12,861 bases of DNA from Spirogloea muscicola (Eukaryota; Streptophyta; Zygnematophyceae; Spirogloeales; Spirogloeaceae). The stretch covers positions 3,789-16,649 of the forward strand of contig WELB01000425.1 in NCBI GenBank assembly GCA_009602725.1, given 5' to 3'. The first letter of the stretch is position 1. Every line of letters begins with the position of its first letter. The position numbers were made by a program, and so were the translations under genes. Positions 5,801-12,861 of the stretch are shown here, one piece after another. A model generated the notes under the pieces. That model was not told the origin of the DNA. It did not search any database and was given only the letters and a program-made list of their open reading frames with translations.

Positions 5801-8162
5801 AAGTATGTCATTGTCCTGGACGCATAGGAGCTGTGTCACAAGCCCAGCAAATATGGCAATACGCAAATTGAGGAACTTGATGGGCCAGATCAGCCTTGAG
5901 CGATTGCTAAGCAGCGCAGCATAGTTACACTGAAAGATCGAAGTTGGTGATTGTAGACTTAGAGAGGAACCCAAATTAGCTCTTGTTGCTCATTTTCACA
6001 ACATCTAGGAGTCCCTTGGTGCCGGCTGGGCAGCAAGTGGCGTGTTTGAGGAACATGCGGCAGGCAGTCCCATTGTCTCTTCATTGTTGTCTTGCCTTTG
6101 TGTGCTTATGTTGTTCGAGGTGCACAACAGACGTTGTCTAGGATGCTGGACATCATCAGGCGGTTTCCAGTCATGCTGCAAGGGTTTGAGAATCAATTGA
6201 GGATCCTGTTGGGATTGTATGCACAGTCCTCTGGCTGCTACAGACAGGCTGCCGCCCACTTTCAAGCAGCTCAAAAGGTGAACAGTTTGCATGGCGTAAG
6301 AGTGGCCACCTTGGCTGTACCACGTGTGTGGTATGCCCTTCGCGACCAAGTAACATCTGCACATGGCTGTTGTCATCCAAAGAGTGGATACAAGTAGCGC
6401 TGACTTTGATCAACTGGCTATGTACACTATGACTGCTGCCATTCCAGGCAAATCCAAGTGACAGCTCAAAGGCCATGTGCAATCTTCTCTGTGCCCTCTC
6501 CCACTTGTCAAGATCCACACCAGATTCCATATCCCAGGTGCAGCTGCTCTTTTCACTCTTACTTACCCTTGTTGCTGTGTACTCTTGCTGTCACCTTAGC
6601 AGCCACCAGCTTCAATGTTCAGTTAATCAATTTCCTGTTCCTTGGCTTCCTTCAGCACCCTATGACCTGGTTGATCTTCAGGCTCTGAGTATCCCCTCCT
6701 GTGTGCATGAGAGCTCTGGCAGGCCGTCGACCTGCTGTCTGTGGTCCAGAAGAGAGTCGAGCAGTCTGGCGAAGCTGATCTGAGGGAGAAAGGCACCTAC
6801 ATGTACGCTTCCGGCCTGCTGTTCTTCAAGCAGGGGAAGTACGCCGAGTCCAGGTTGGTACGATGACCTGTGCTCCCACGCAGCTGACATGTTGGCTATT
6901 GAATTACTGTCTGTCGCTCTTCCCTGCCACAATGTCTTAAAATGATGCTCACTAATGGCGTGAAAGTGAATTCACTTTCACGCCATAAGTCCTGAAGCTT
7001 CGTCCTTGAAGCATCACGAGTACGCATCTTGGTGTTTAGGCTGAGTTTCTCGCTTGTCGTCTTCCATCCAGTCTTCGCCTGCATCCGCATACCTACCACT
7101 CAAGCTCCAGTGCCTGCCCCACTCTGCCCTCTCGAAACGCATACTCAGGAGTCAGTGTGCCTCAAGCCTCAAGCTAGCCCACAAGAAGCTCCAGAACCAC
7201 GACCTCGTGATGCATCTGCTGCACATACTGTCCGTCCACTTGAAGCGCATGTCGGAGATGAAGCAATCCAAGGAGCTTGCCGAGTCTGCACTGGTGGTCG
7301 CTGGGGCGCTGCACCACCTGCCTTTGCAGCTCGAGTGCCTGCAGACTCTCCAAGGTCGTTTGTGGCTTCCGCTTCAATCTTGCCCCTCCACCCCACCCCC
7401 TCTCAACTGCTAACCATGTCCCAAGTGTCCTCACTCCTCTCAGACTATCTGCTTAATGCAGAACAGCTCAACAAGCAGTTACTGCACTTTATTACATAAA
7501 TTATCGGTCCCTGCCTCGTCAAATTTTGCAGGATGCGGTTGACTGCTGGCTTGAAGGCAGCTCACAGAGGACTATCCGATCGTCATCTAGTTTCTCTTTA
7601 TATGAGCCTGCTAGGCGCAACAGCGCTCCGAATCCTTGACTACAAGCACGCCCAGCAGATCCTGACAAGTGCTGTAACTCTGTCCAAGACGGTTGGGGAC
7701 ATGGCTTGCCAGCTGGCGTCCCTGCAAGACCTTGGCGGTATTTATTATGTCATGATATGTCGTTAACCAGGCTGGGTCCAGCATGTAAAATGCATTCGTC
7801 CAACTCGTGATCAGGATATGACATGGCTGGCTGATTGTGCATTGCTCCCAGACACCAGCAATGTTCTGCTGCCCACTAGCTAGCTTCCTTGATAATTTTG
7901 TCCGGGTATGATGAAGCCTATGCCAGAGGACTTACAAGGTATTCTTGATCCTGTCACTCGTCCTACCCACATCACCAGACTTACTGCAGTGCTGAGACAC
8001 CCAACTATTTTGTCTTGTGCAGACGTCTATGCCGCCCTAGGTCACAGTAGGCAGGCCCAAGAGACTGTGCAAATCGTGGAGCGGAAGGGGAGTGAGCTGG
8101 TGGCTAGGCTGGAAGCAGCAAGCAATTCGCCCTTGCACACGTTACTACTGCAGGTCAGCTAA
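2807..8162 (+). CDS. MAU2: MAU2/SCC4 homologue, TPR subunit of the cohesin loader
   Basis: MAU2/SCC4 pairs with SCC2/NIPBL and loads cohesin onto chromatin in the nucleus. I rebuilt these exons: 2807-2984, 3118-3278, 3580-3721, 3985-4104, 4327-4461, 4689-4998, 5259-5297, 5681-5802, 6131-6277, 6448-6537, 6723-6853, then either 7149-7354 or 7532-7737, and 8023-8162. All junctions are GT-AG, phases agree throughout, and the product is ~639 residues (human is ~613, plants longer). Plant-like blocks appear in order: AVRCLEAVCQSASPFLPL, DLKCRALSLLSRCYHLVG, LWRCNFLLQMASTLLVEGD, FAACMLHVHL, ALRVCDHDSATRIV, LGPPPLDCTWLP, AELQKLGI, FENQLRILLGLYAQSSGCY and EKGTYMYASGLLFFKQGKY. These are TPR helices filling the whole protein. 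Residues ~246-320 form a divergent linker whose acceptor (4689) is less certain. Oddities are an N at 2837 that breaks the frame, and the duplicated exon. The last exon could instead splice at 8154 to 8361 and end at 8381. Confidence 0.9.
2837..2837 (+). other. Ambiguous base breaking the MAU2 reading frame
   Basis: The ATG at 2807 reads ten clean codons to 2836, then the N. The conserved MAU2 frame (GAVRCLEAV) resumes at 2838, which is in frame only if the N is removed. Relatives carry a stretch of roughly 20-25 residues (a helix with a W/L...GLA motif) before this conserved block, and it is missing here. The N may therefore mark lost sequence rather than one bad call. Confidence 0.7.
4621..4654 (+). 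repeat. Inverted repeat in MAU2 intron 5
   Basis: CTACATATTAC (4621-4631) and GTAATATGTAG (4644-4654) are perfect 11-bp arms around a 12-nt loop. It lies in the 227-nt intron 4462-4688, ending 34 nt before the proposed acceptor, where branch point or polypyrimidine signals are expected. Confidence 0.85.
5519..5548 (+). repeat. Hairpin in MAU2 intron 7
   Basis: GTCTTTTTGGGC (5519-5530) and GCCCGAAAAGAC (5537-5548) form 12-bp arms with a 6-nt loop. The one mismatch would be a G-U wobble in RNA. It lies in the 383-nt intron 5298-5680. A T-rich arm ending in GGGC loosely recalls the dispersed hairpin repeats, but it is probably unrelated. Confidence 0.8.
6955..6986. repeat. Perfect 32-bp palindrome in the intron upstream of the duplicated exons
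   Basis: ATGGCGTGAAAGTGAA is followed directly by its exact reverse complement, with no spacer and GAATTC at the centre. It sits in intron 6854-7148 of MAU2, 101 nt after the donor and 162 nt before exon 12a. In RNA it could fold into a long stem, and as DNA it could be a dimer binding site or a cruciform. Confidence 0.95.
7149..7354 (+). other. MAU2: MAU2 alternative exon 12a (mutually exclusive candidate)
   Basis: The acceptor ...ATACTCAG ends at 7148 and the donor GTCGTT starts at 7355. The exon is 206 nt with phase 2 in and phase 1 out. It reads SQCASSLKLAHKKLQNHDLV at its start, matching the conserved MAU2 block that follows the EAR/ESR end of exon 11 (in plants a segment of the type RLASGLRIAHKHL). 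The frame is fully open. It joins exon 13 (8023) in frame through a split Asp codon. Confidence 0.75.
7532..7737 (+). other. MAU2: MAU2 alternative exon 12b (mutually exclusive candidate)
   Basis: The acceptor AATTTTGCAG ends at 7531 and the donor GTATTT starts at 7738. It is also 206 nt, phase 2 in and phase 1 out. It starts MRLTAGLKAAHRGLSDRHLV, aligning to the same MAU2 block as exon 12a. Between the two exons 17 of 68 residues are identical with no gaps, including L-K-x-A-H, L-V and Q-L-x-x-L-Q-x-L. Exon 12b looks somewhat closer to the plant pattern (GL...AH...LVS.Y...LG) than 12a in its middle part. Confidence 0.8.
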
Positions 8163-8828
8163 TTATCATTCTTAAAGTGCTGAAATGATTAATAGCAGTG
8201 AAGTAGTGGCTCTTTTGCACCATGTGCTCGAAGTGAAAGGGTGCCCTTTTGTTAAAGTAATGACAGTGCACTCTGGAACCATGTCGATGTCATAGGTATG
8301 CAGCAAGCTTTGTCATTATCTTGCCAGTGTGCCTGATCTGTCCTCTGTCATGTGGCGCAGCATGGACTGCAAGCTTCCTGAAGTTGATGAGCAAAACTCA
8401 GAGAGCACGATAAATACTCAATTTCAATAATTAGGCACATCTTTGGATGTCTATTTTGTACATGGCCTTCATTAAGGTCCAGCCCCCTTGTATTCTTATT
8501 GTTTGTCACTTGTCTGTGACTACATGTCTAGCTCACGGCTTGTCCAGTGTACATCAATGATTTCAGAGGCCTGAAGGCCAACCTGACTCTTTTGCAGAGT
8601 CGGTTGCCCTTAAATCTCGCTCTTGCTTCACCAAAGACACATACGCTTTCAGCATCCTACAGAAAAGGGAGTACAGAAATCAATGCCACACGAGTTATTG
8701 TATTCTGCGGGCAACTGACTCTTAAGCGATTCACACAAGTAGAACATCACTCACAAACAAGACAGTTCAATAGTTACCCTTCAAGTGGCTACGATGTAGA
8801 TTTACAAAGCGAGAACAACTCTTCCAGT

Positions 8829-8870
8829 GAAGGGCGAAGGCTGTGATTGGCCAGCCCAAGAAAAAGAATA
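8829..8870 (+). repeat. Dispersed hairpin repeat, degenerate copy 4
   Basis: The sequence GAAGGGCGAAGGCTG, a short loop, then CCAGCCCAAGAAAAAGAATA matches the second half of copies 2 and 3. The left stem arm is eroded and the CGCCCAT block is missing. Confidence 0.4.
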
Positions 8871-8990
8871 AAGTGCACAAGTAAGATGTCAACCAGCATG
8901 TTTGCAGCTGTATACATGTCTTCTAGTCTATCTACATGAAGCAGGCCTAGCATAGCAACTGGACCAGATATGAAAATTGAAGTTAAGCGC

Positions 8991-8995
8991 TTACA
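8991..8995 (-). promoter_or_regulatory. Candidate polyadenylation signal (TGTAA) for the oxygenase gene
   Basis: TTACA on the plus strand is TGTAA on the minus strand, the preferred polyadenylation signal of many green algae. It lies about 135 nt downstream of the oxygenase stop codon, a normal 3' UTR length. A five-base match by itself is weak. Confidence 0.35.
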
Positions 8996-9129
8996 CTGTA
9001 CTGTGCAGGCTTACTGACAATTGGGTGCAAGTGTGGCCGTACGAAACTGTACAAATCTCGTCCAAGAGGTCCAAAAGGCTTTTGCTTTGCGGGCAAAGGC
9101 CTCAGCCAAAACTTGGTTACTAGAATGGA

Positions 9130-12100
9130 TCAATCTATAAGCCCATGGATGTAGTCCGAGTAGTAGTACTTCCGGTATATCCACTTTGAAAGGAGGTGAG
9201 CTAGGACACCTGACAACACGGATAGTCCAAGGAAGGGCCAAGGTGAAGCCACAACATATTCGGGCCGCCTTGTGATGGCCGTGATGGACAAAAATGCCAC
9301 TGCTGCATATGACAGAAACTGTAGGGACAGCTGAAGCCTCTGGAAATTGCCCAGTGCACCTTGGCACGATGAGCACTGCAGGACATGCGAGTGCTGCCTG
9401 CAGAACGAAAACAATGGCAACTACAATGGTCACTCAAAACAGGAACAAGACAGACCGTCGCTCTAATACTGGAACAAAGTGCACTTGTAGTTAATGACAA
9501 CATCAACGGAAGAACAAAAAAAGGTCCACTTTCTGCCACAACCCAGATCCAGTGCATCAATTAGCTCACTAAGTACACACCTCTCCATGAGCACCTCCTT
9601 TGGAGCTGTAGGAGGAAGTGCAGGGTCAATACTGGGCCCCCAAAAAGGACGCTCCCCGCCAAATGTCGCAAGCCACCGGCGGAAGGCCGTGACAAAGCTA
9701 TCGGCGCTGGTAGGTACATACACAGCCTTCAACCAATTCTTATCCTGCAAGCGCCTCTCCTGGACAAGCAAAAGCGAGATTATCAGCAACTCTTAACAAT
9801 ATCCACTGTACATTGTACATTGAAATACCCACAAGCAGATGAATCACTCTGAGCGTTGATCAGTGTTAGCCATATGGGTTGCCTGGATTTTGAAGGATGA
9901 CATGAGCAGCTGTGCAAGCTTGAGCTCCTTCACAATGCAACAACAGTAGACACCTGGCTCGGACATGGCCAAGCATGCAGCGAGACAGCTGAACAGAAGC
10001 AGGTTCTCACCATCAGGTGCAGAAAAATGAGATCTGAGTCAAGGATAGTCATCTGGCCAAGGTGCGTAAGCCACCGCGGGTACAGCTTGGCAGCCCAGGT
10101 GGCAAAATTGCGGGGAAATGCAACAATCAATTTGCTCCTCCCAGGGGCCATTGGCACACACAGGAACATGAGCACCATCCTCCGCACAACCTCGGCAGCT
10201 CCACCAGCAGTCCCTGCACCACTTTCCACATGCCCAAACTTGCCATTTGATGCTATGGTCTTCTCTTGTCCCTCAGAATTCGTATCTGTCTCTTGCAGCG
10301 GTTCATGCTGCTTTGAGGCCAAATCGTCCTGCTTCGCCTCCTTCTTTGAAGTAAACAGGACCCCTGTTTTCCCCAGGATGCTCTTCTGCAAGAAGCAAGG
10401 ACGCAGGGCCACAAGTCAGGTATGGCGTTTGAGATCTTAATGACTCAGCTTGCAGAGTAGTTGAAGGTCCTCTAACTGCCAGCCTCTCTATGCTATATCT
10501 GCTGTCATTGTTGTGAGCTATTCAACTATATAGGCGGGAATCTTCCTGACAAAATGTTTACCTTCTGTTTGGGTGGCAGATTTATCTCTAGCGTAAACAA
10601 GTTGGGGGCGGTGTACTTTGCTATGCCCCTCTCACTTGCCCCAATGAACCCGTCCCTGTCAATCTTCTTTACTTTAAGATCTAAAGGCTTTCCATCCTTG
10701 CGATTCCCCTGACCCTTCGCCACAACAGCAGACGCAACGTCAGTATACGCATCTACCAAGCTACGCGCATCTGGAGCACAAGCATTGCTTTGAGCAGAAC
10801 AATGAGCATACATGCACAGAACCAAGACAGAAGCTTGTCAACACTGCAGACGGAAGTAATCCATTGAGTTAGTAAATGGCTGAGCGCACCATGATTTTGT
10901 GGTGGGCAAAGGGTACGTGCGATGGATCCATGAGATTCTCAATCAGCGCTTCCCATCTGCACCAGAAAGCCTAAAGAGTTGGTCAAAGGCAAAAATGACA
11001 TTTCTGGATCTGTAAGCAATGGCTTTCTCGAGCCAGGAGCTCGCAGCCAGCAATTACATTTCCAGGAGATTCGCAACAAAGTCATGAAATTGATGATGAT
11101 AGCACAACTACAGGCATATTGCTAGTAATTGCAACAAAACTCGTGCCAAGTGTGCCAGCCACATTTGCTTAACTTAAAACTTTACATTCTGGCGAAATAA
11201 CCTGTCATCGCTGCCTACCCATAGGGCATGTCGCGCATCGTCACGTCATAGACGAAGGAGGGGTCATCCATCTCCGGAATCTGTGGAGGCCGTTGAGCGG
11301 CGGCCTTCTCGCGCCCCGCTGCTGATGTGTCCAGCCACACCCAAACAAGGCCGTGCTGCTCCACACATGGGAAGACTGTGGCACAAGCCTTTGGCGAGGC
11401 ATGGACCTGACATGCATATGGTCTACCTTGTCAACAGCGTAGCGAGCCCACTGAACCATGGCAGCATTCAAGCTTTGACTGCCCACCTCAATTTAGAAAG
11501 TGGACTGTATAGAAATTTGGTAGAGTATATCTGGTAGAAAGCAGACCGGTGGCCCAGTTGCAGGCGCCTGAGGAATCTTGGTGCACGCGCCAGAGCCATC
11601 GAAACTCCAGCCGTGGTAGGAGCACGCTATGTTGCCAGCCTCGTCGATCCGGCCCTCAGAGAGCGGCGCAAGCCTGTCAAGATAGGAGCAGGTCGTCTCC
11701 CATAAGGCTATTAAGGAAAGGGGCTGGAAGAAAGGTGGGAGGAGCTTTGCTGTAACATCTGGAGAAGCAGTAGCACCCATAGCACCAGCTACCAGGCCTT
11801 CTCTTGGTTAAACTAAGACTGCCAAGAGCCAAGAACACCTATGCTTGAGAAGACTGCCTGGCAACTTATGCCGTGACACAGATCGATCAGTCCTGCCTTT
11901 TCCACGGTCCACCGAGCTAGGCAGAGATGACAGGTCATGCCAGGGAGGGGTCAGAAGCAAAGATGAGGCTGCCAAGCCCAGCTGACCTATGGGGGCACTG
12001 GTCAAGGAATGCCTGCCACTTGCTGTTGTTTCGGTCCCACCACAGCACCACGGGACGCCCAAGAAGCGTAATTGCTTGGGGCAGGCGACGATCCAGGTCC

Positions 12101-12861
12101 ATGATGACGGCTGCAAGCGACACCAGACGCCATGTAGACCATGTAAGGCGTATGGAGCAGCTTGAAGCTGCCTAAGGAGGGTAGAGGATCTGTAGATAGC
12201 AAGGCCCCCAGCAACGGCTGCAGCCTTGCTGCACTTCTTCCAGGTTCTCATCTACGCAGCCAAAGAAGACCGCGATGGACAGGAGGCGACCTCAGTATAC
12301 AAAGGTGACTGTCTTGTCTTATGGAACTGTCAGTAACCCTTCCTGCGTGATCACCGCAGAGCAGCGACTCCCCCATCAACTAGATACAATTGACGTGCTT
12401 GTAGCAGACAGCAACCGCACTTGTTCGCCACAACAAGACTTCCGCTGATCATGCAATCTGTGCAATAGCTAAGCAATTGATCCTCTTGCTCAGGCACCAC
12501 AACTGAAGCGCATCCCCCTCGAGGCCACAATGGTATGGATTCGAGCGCAAGGCAGTGGAAGAGCCAGTGGGATGAGAATCGAGTGGAAGAAAGCCAGATG
12601 GTAACGGGCTGGCAGACGGCAAAGCGCCTCTCTCTGGCTGTCGTCGATTGCCTCGTTCCGGCAGCACAGCCGCAGGCAGCAGTTGCAGACGATAAGATAA
12701 GGGCGAGGAGAGGGGAGGGGCAGCATGGAGCCTGCCTGCCGGGTACCACTGCGCCAGCCAGTCGAACTTGTCGGCGGACGTCTCGGGAGCGCTGGCGACC
12801 GCCGCGGCGGCGGCGCGGCCGCCCTCCTCGTCATCGCCGCGGCCCCTGCCGGCCGCCGCGC
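9130..12861 (-). CDS. Pheophorbide a oxygenase/PTC52/TIC55-family Rieske monooxygenase (N-terminus outside window)
   Basis: Chloroplast-membrane non-haem oxygenases of this family use a Rieske cluster to feed a mononuclear iron; PAO opens the chlorophyll-derived ring, while TIC55 and PTC52 act on related tetrapyrroles. Exons on the minus strand: 12861-12736, 12110-11987, 11673-11547, 11406-11219, 10956-10890, 10708-10562, 10385-10011, 9759-9581, 9397-9130. Phases agree and give 532 residues. Residue 1 here is the first full codon in the window. The mature domain opens at [10 protein letters not shown] (31-40). The Rieske ligands are C80-P-H82 and C100-S-Y-H103. The iron site is [13 protein letters not shown], with D198, H201 and H206. 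The C-terminus has the CSSC motif (452-455) and two hydrophobic segments (~467-485 and ~496-513) before the last residues DYIHGLID. These features exclude bacterial-type soluble dioxygenases. I cannot tell the three paralogues apart from sequence alone. The transit peptide lies beyond 12861. Intron 1 uses a GC donor, and residues 260-325 form an enlarged hydrophilic linker. Confidence 0.9.
12111..12735 (-). other. Probable GC-AG intron in the oxygenase gene
   Basis: The conserved TGGTACCCG (WYP) is followed by GCAG and then GCAGGC, with no GT giving a correct join. Splicing as AG|GCAGGC to the acceptor CTTGCAG (12111) yields [13 protein letters not shown], exactly the family's spacing between WYP and DLD. 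At 625 nt it is the longest intron rebuilt in the window. Confidence 0.65.

Larger units (their letters stand above)
8163..9129. other. Intergenic region between convergent genes
   Basis: This holds the 3' UTR of MAU2 from the left and that of the oxygenase gene from the right. No coding sequence is convincing. The 99-codon open frame at 8547-8846 has no recognisable motif. I did not find TGTAA on the plus strand for MAU2 polyadenylation. A degenerate copy of the hairpin repeat lies at 8829-8870. Confidence 0.5.

Noticed and set aside
7054-7148. Upstream open extension of exon 12a
   Set aside because: The frame is open, but the MAU2 alignment begins exactly after the AG at 7148 and the phase fits exon 11. 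The upstream residues do not resemble the family.
7149-7737. Exons 12a and 12b as two ordinary consecutive TPR exons
   Set aside because: At their natural splice sites the phases clash and produce a stop. Only a weak donor near 7362 would allow both, and both copies align to the same single block in relatives. It remains the main alternative to test.
8547-8846. 99-codon open frame between the convergent genes
   Set aside because: It has no family resemblance or clear gene context, and it ends next to a degenerate repeat. It is most likely UTR or intergenic sequence.
9930-10010. Extension of the oxygenase exon past 10011 in the open frame
   Set aside because: Family similarity stops at LHLM, followed by a good GTGAGA donor, and resumes at ERRLQDKNW after the acceptor at 9760.
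11808-12251. 147-codon minus-strand open frame overlapping the Rieske exon
   Set aside because: It is in a different frame from the conserved [10 protein letters not shown]...CPH exon and has no family motifs.
1-12861. tRNA, rRNA, CRISPR or prokaryotic operon features
   Set aside because: No cloverleaf, ribosomal sequence, regular repeat-spacer array or operon-like gene packing was seen. Spliced plant-type genes show this is eukaryotic nuclear DNA.

Overview
The window looks like nuclear DNA from a photosynthetic eukaryote, most likely a chlorophyte green alga, possibly a trebouxiophyte (the class is inference). Genes are split by many short GT-AG introns (133-383 nt in the central gene, 140-625 nt in the right-hand gene). 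Exon protein sequences resemble land-plant families, and one gene belongs to a chloroplast Rieske oxygenase family. Gene 5' ends are very GC-rich, while 3' ends and introns are not. Homology statements rest on families I recognise and on alignment by eye; no search was run.

Layout: (1) 1-1146 (+) is the 3' end of an unrecognised low-complexity protein gene, an open terminal exon of 381 codons. (2) 1147-2806 is non-coding, with three copies of a hairpin-bearing repeat, a probable gene fragment with an ABC1/UbiB-kinase-like motif on the minus strand, and an 80-bp direct repeat just upstream of the next gene. (3) 2807-8162 (+) is a MAU2/SCC4 homologue, the TPR subunit of the cohesin loader. I could rebuild it phase-consistently as 13 exons per transcript, about 639 residues. 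(4) 8163-9129 separates two convergent genes. (5) 9130-12861 (-) is a pheophorbide a oxygenase/PTC52/TIC55-family Rieske monooxygenase, rebuilt as nine exons and 532 residues, with its transit-peptide end beyond the window edge.

The main discovery is inside MAU2. Two neighbouring exons, 7149-7354 and 7532-7737, are each exactly 206 nt. Each starts in phase 2 and ends in phase 1, and they align without gaps over 68 residues to the same TPR block near the protein's C-terminus. Joining both at their natural sites creates a stop, and skipping both creates a stop, so the frame survives only if exactly one is used. This is the signature of a mutually exclusive exon pair. The intron just upstream carries a perfect 32-bp palindrome. 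A single ambiguous base (N, 2837) also breaks the MAU2 frame at its N-terminus and probably marks a sequence error or a collapsed gap.

The three genes show no sign of working together; they are ordinary eukaryotic neighbours.
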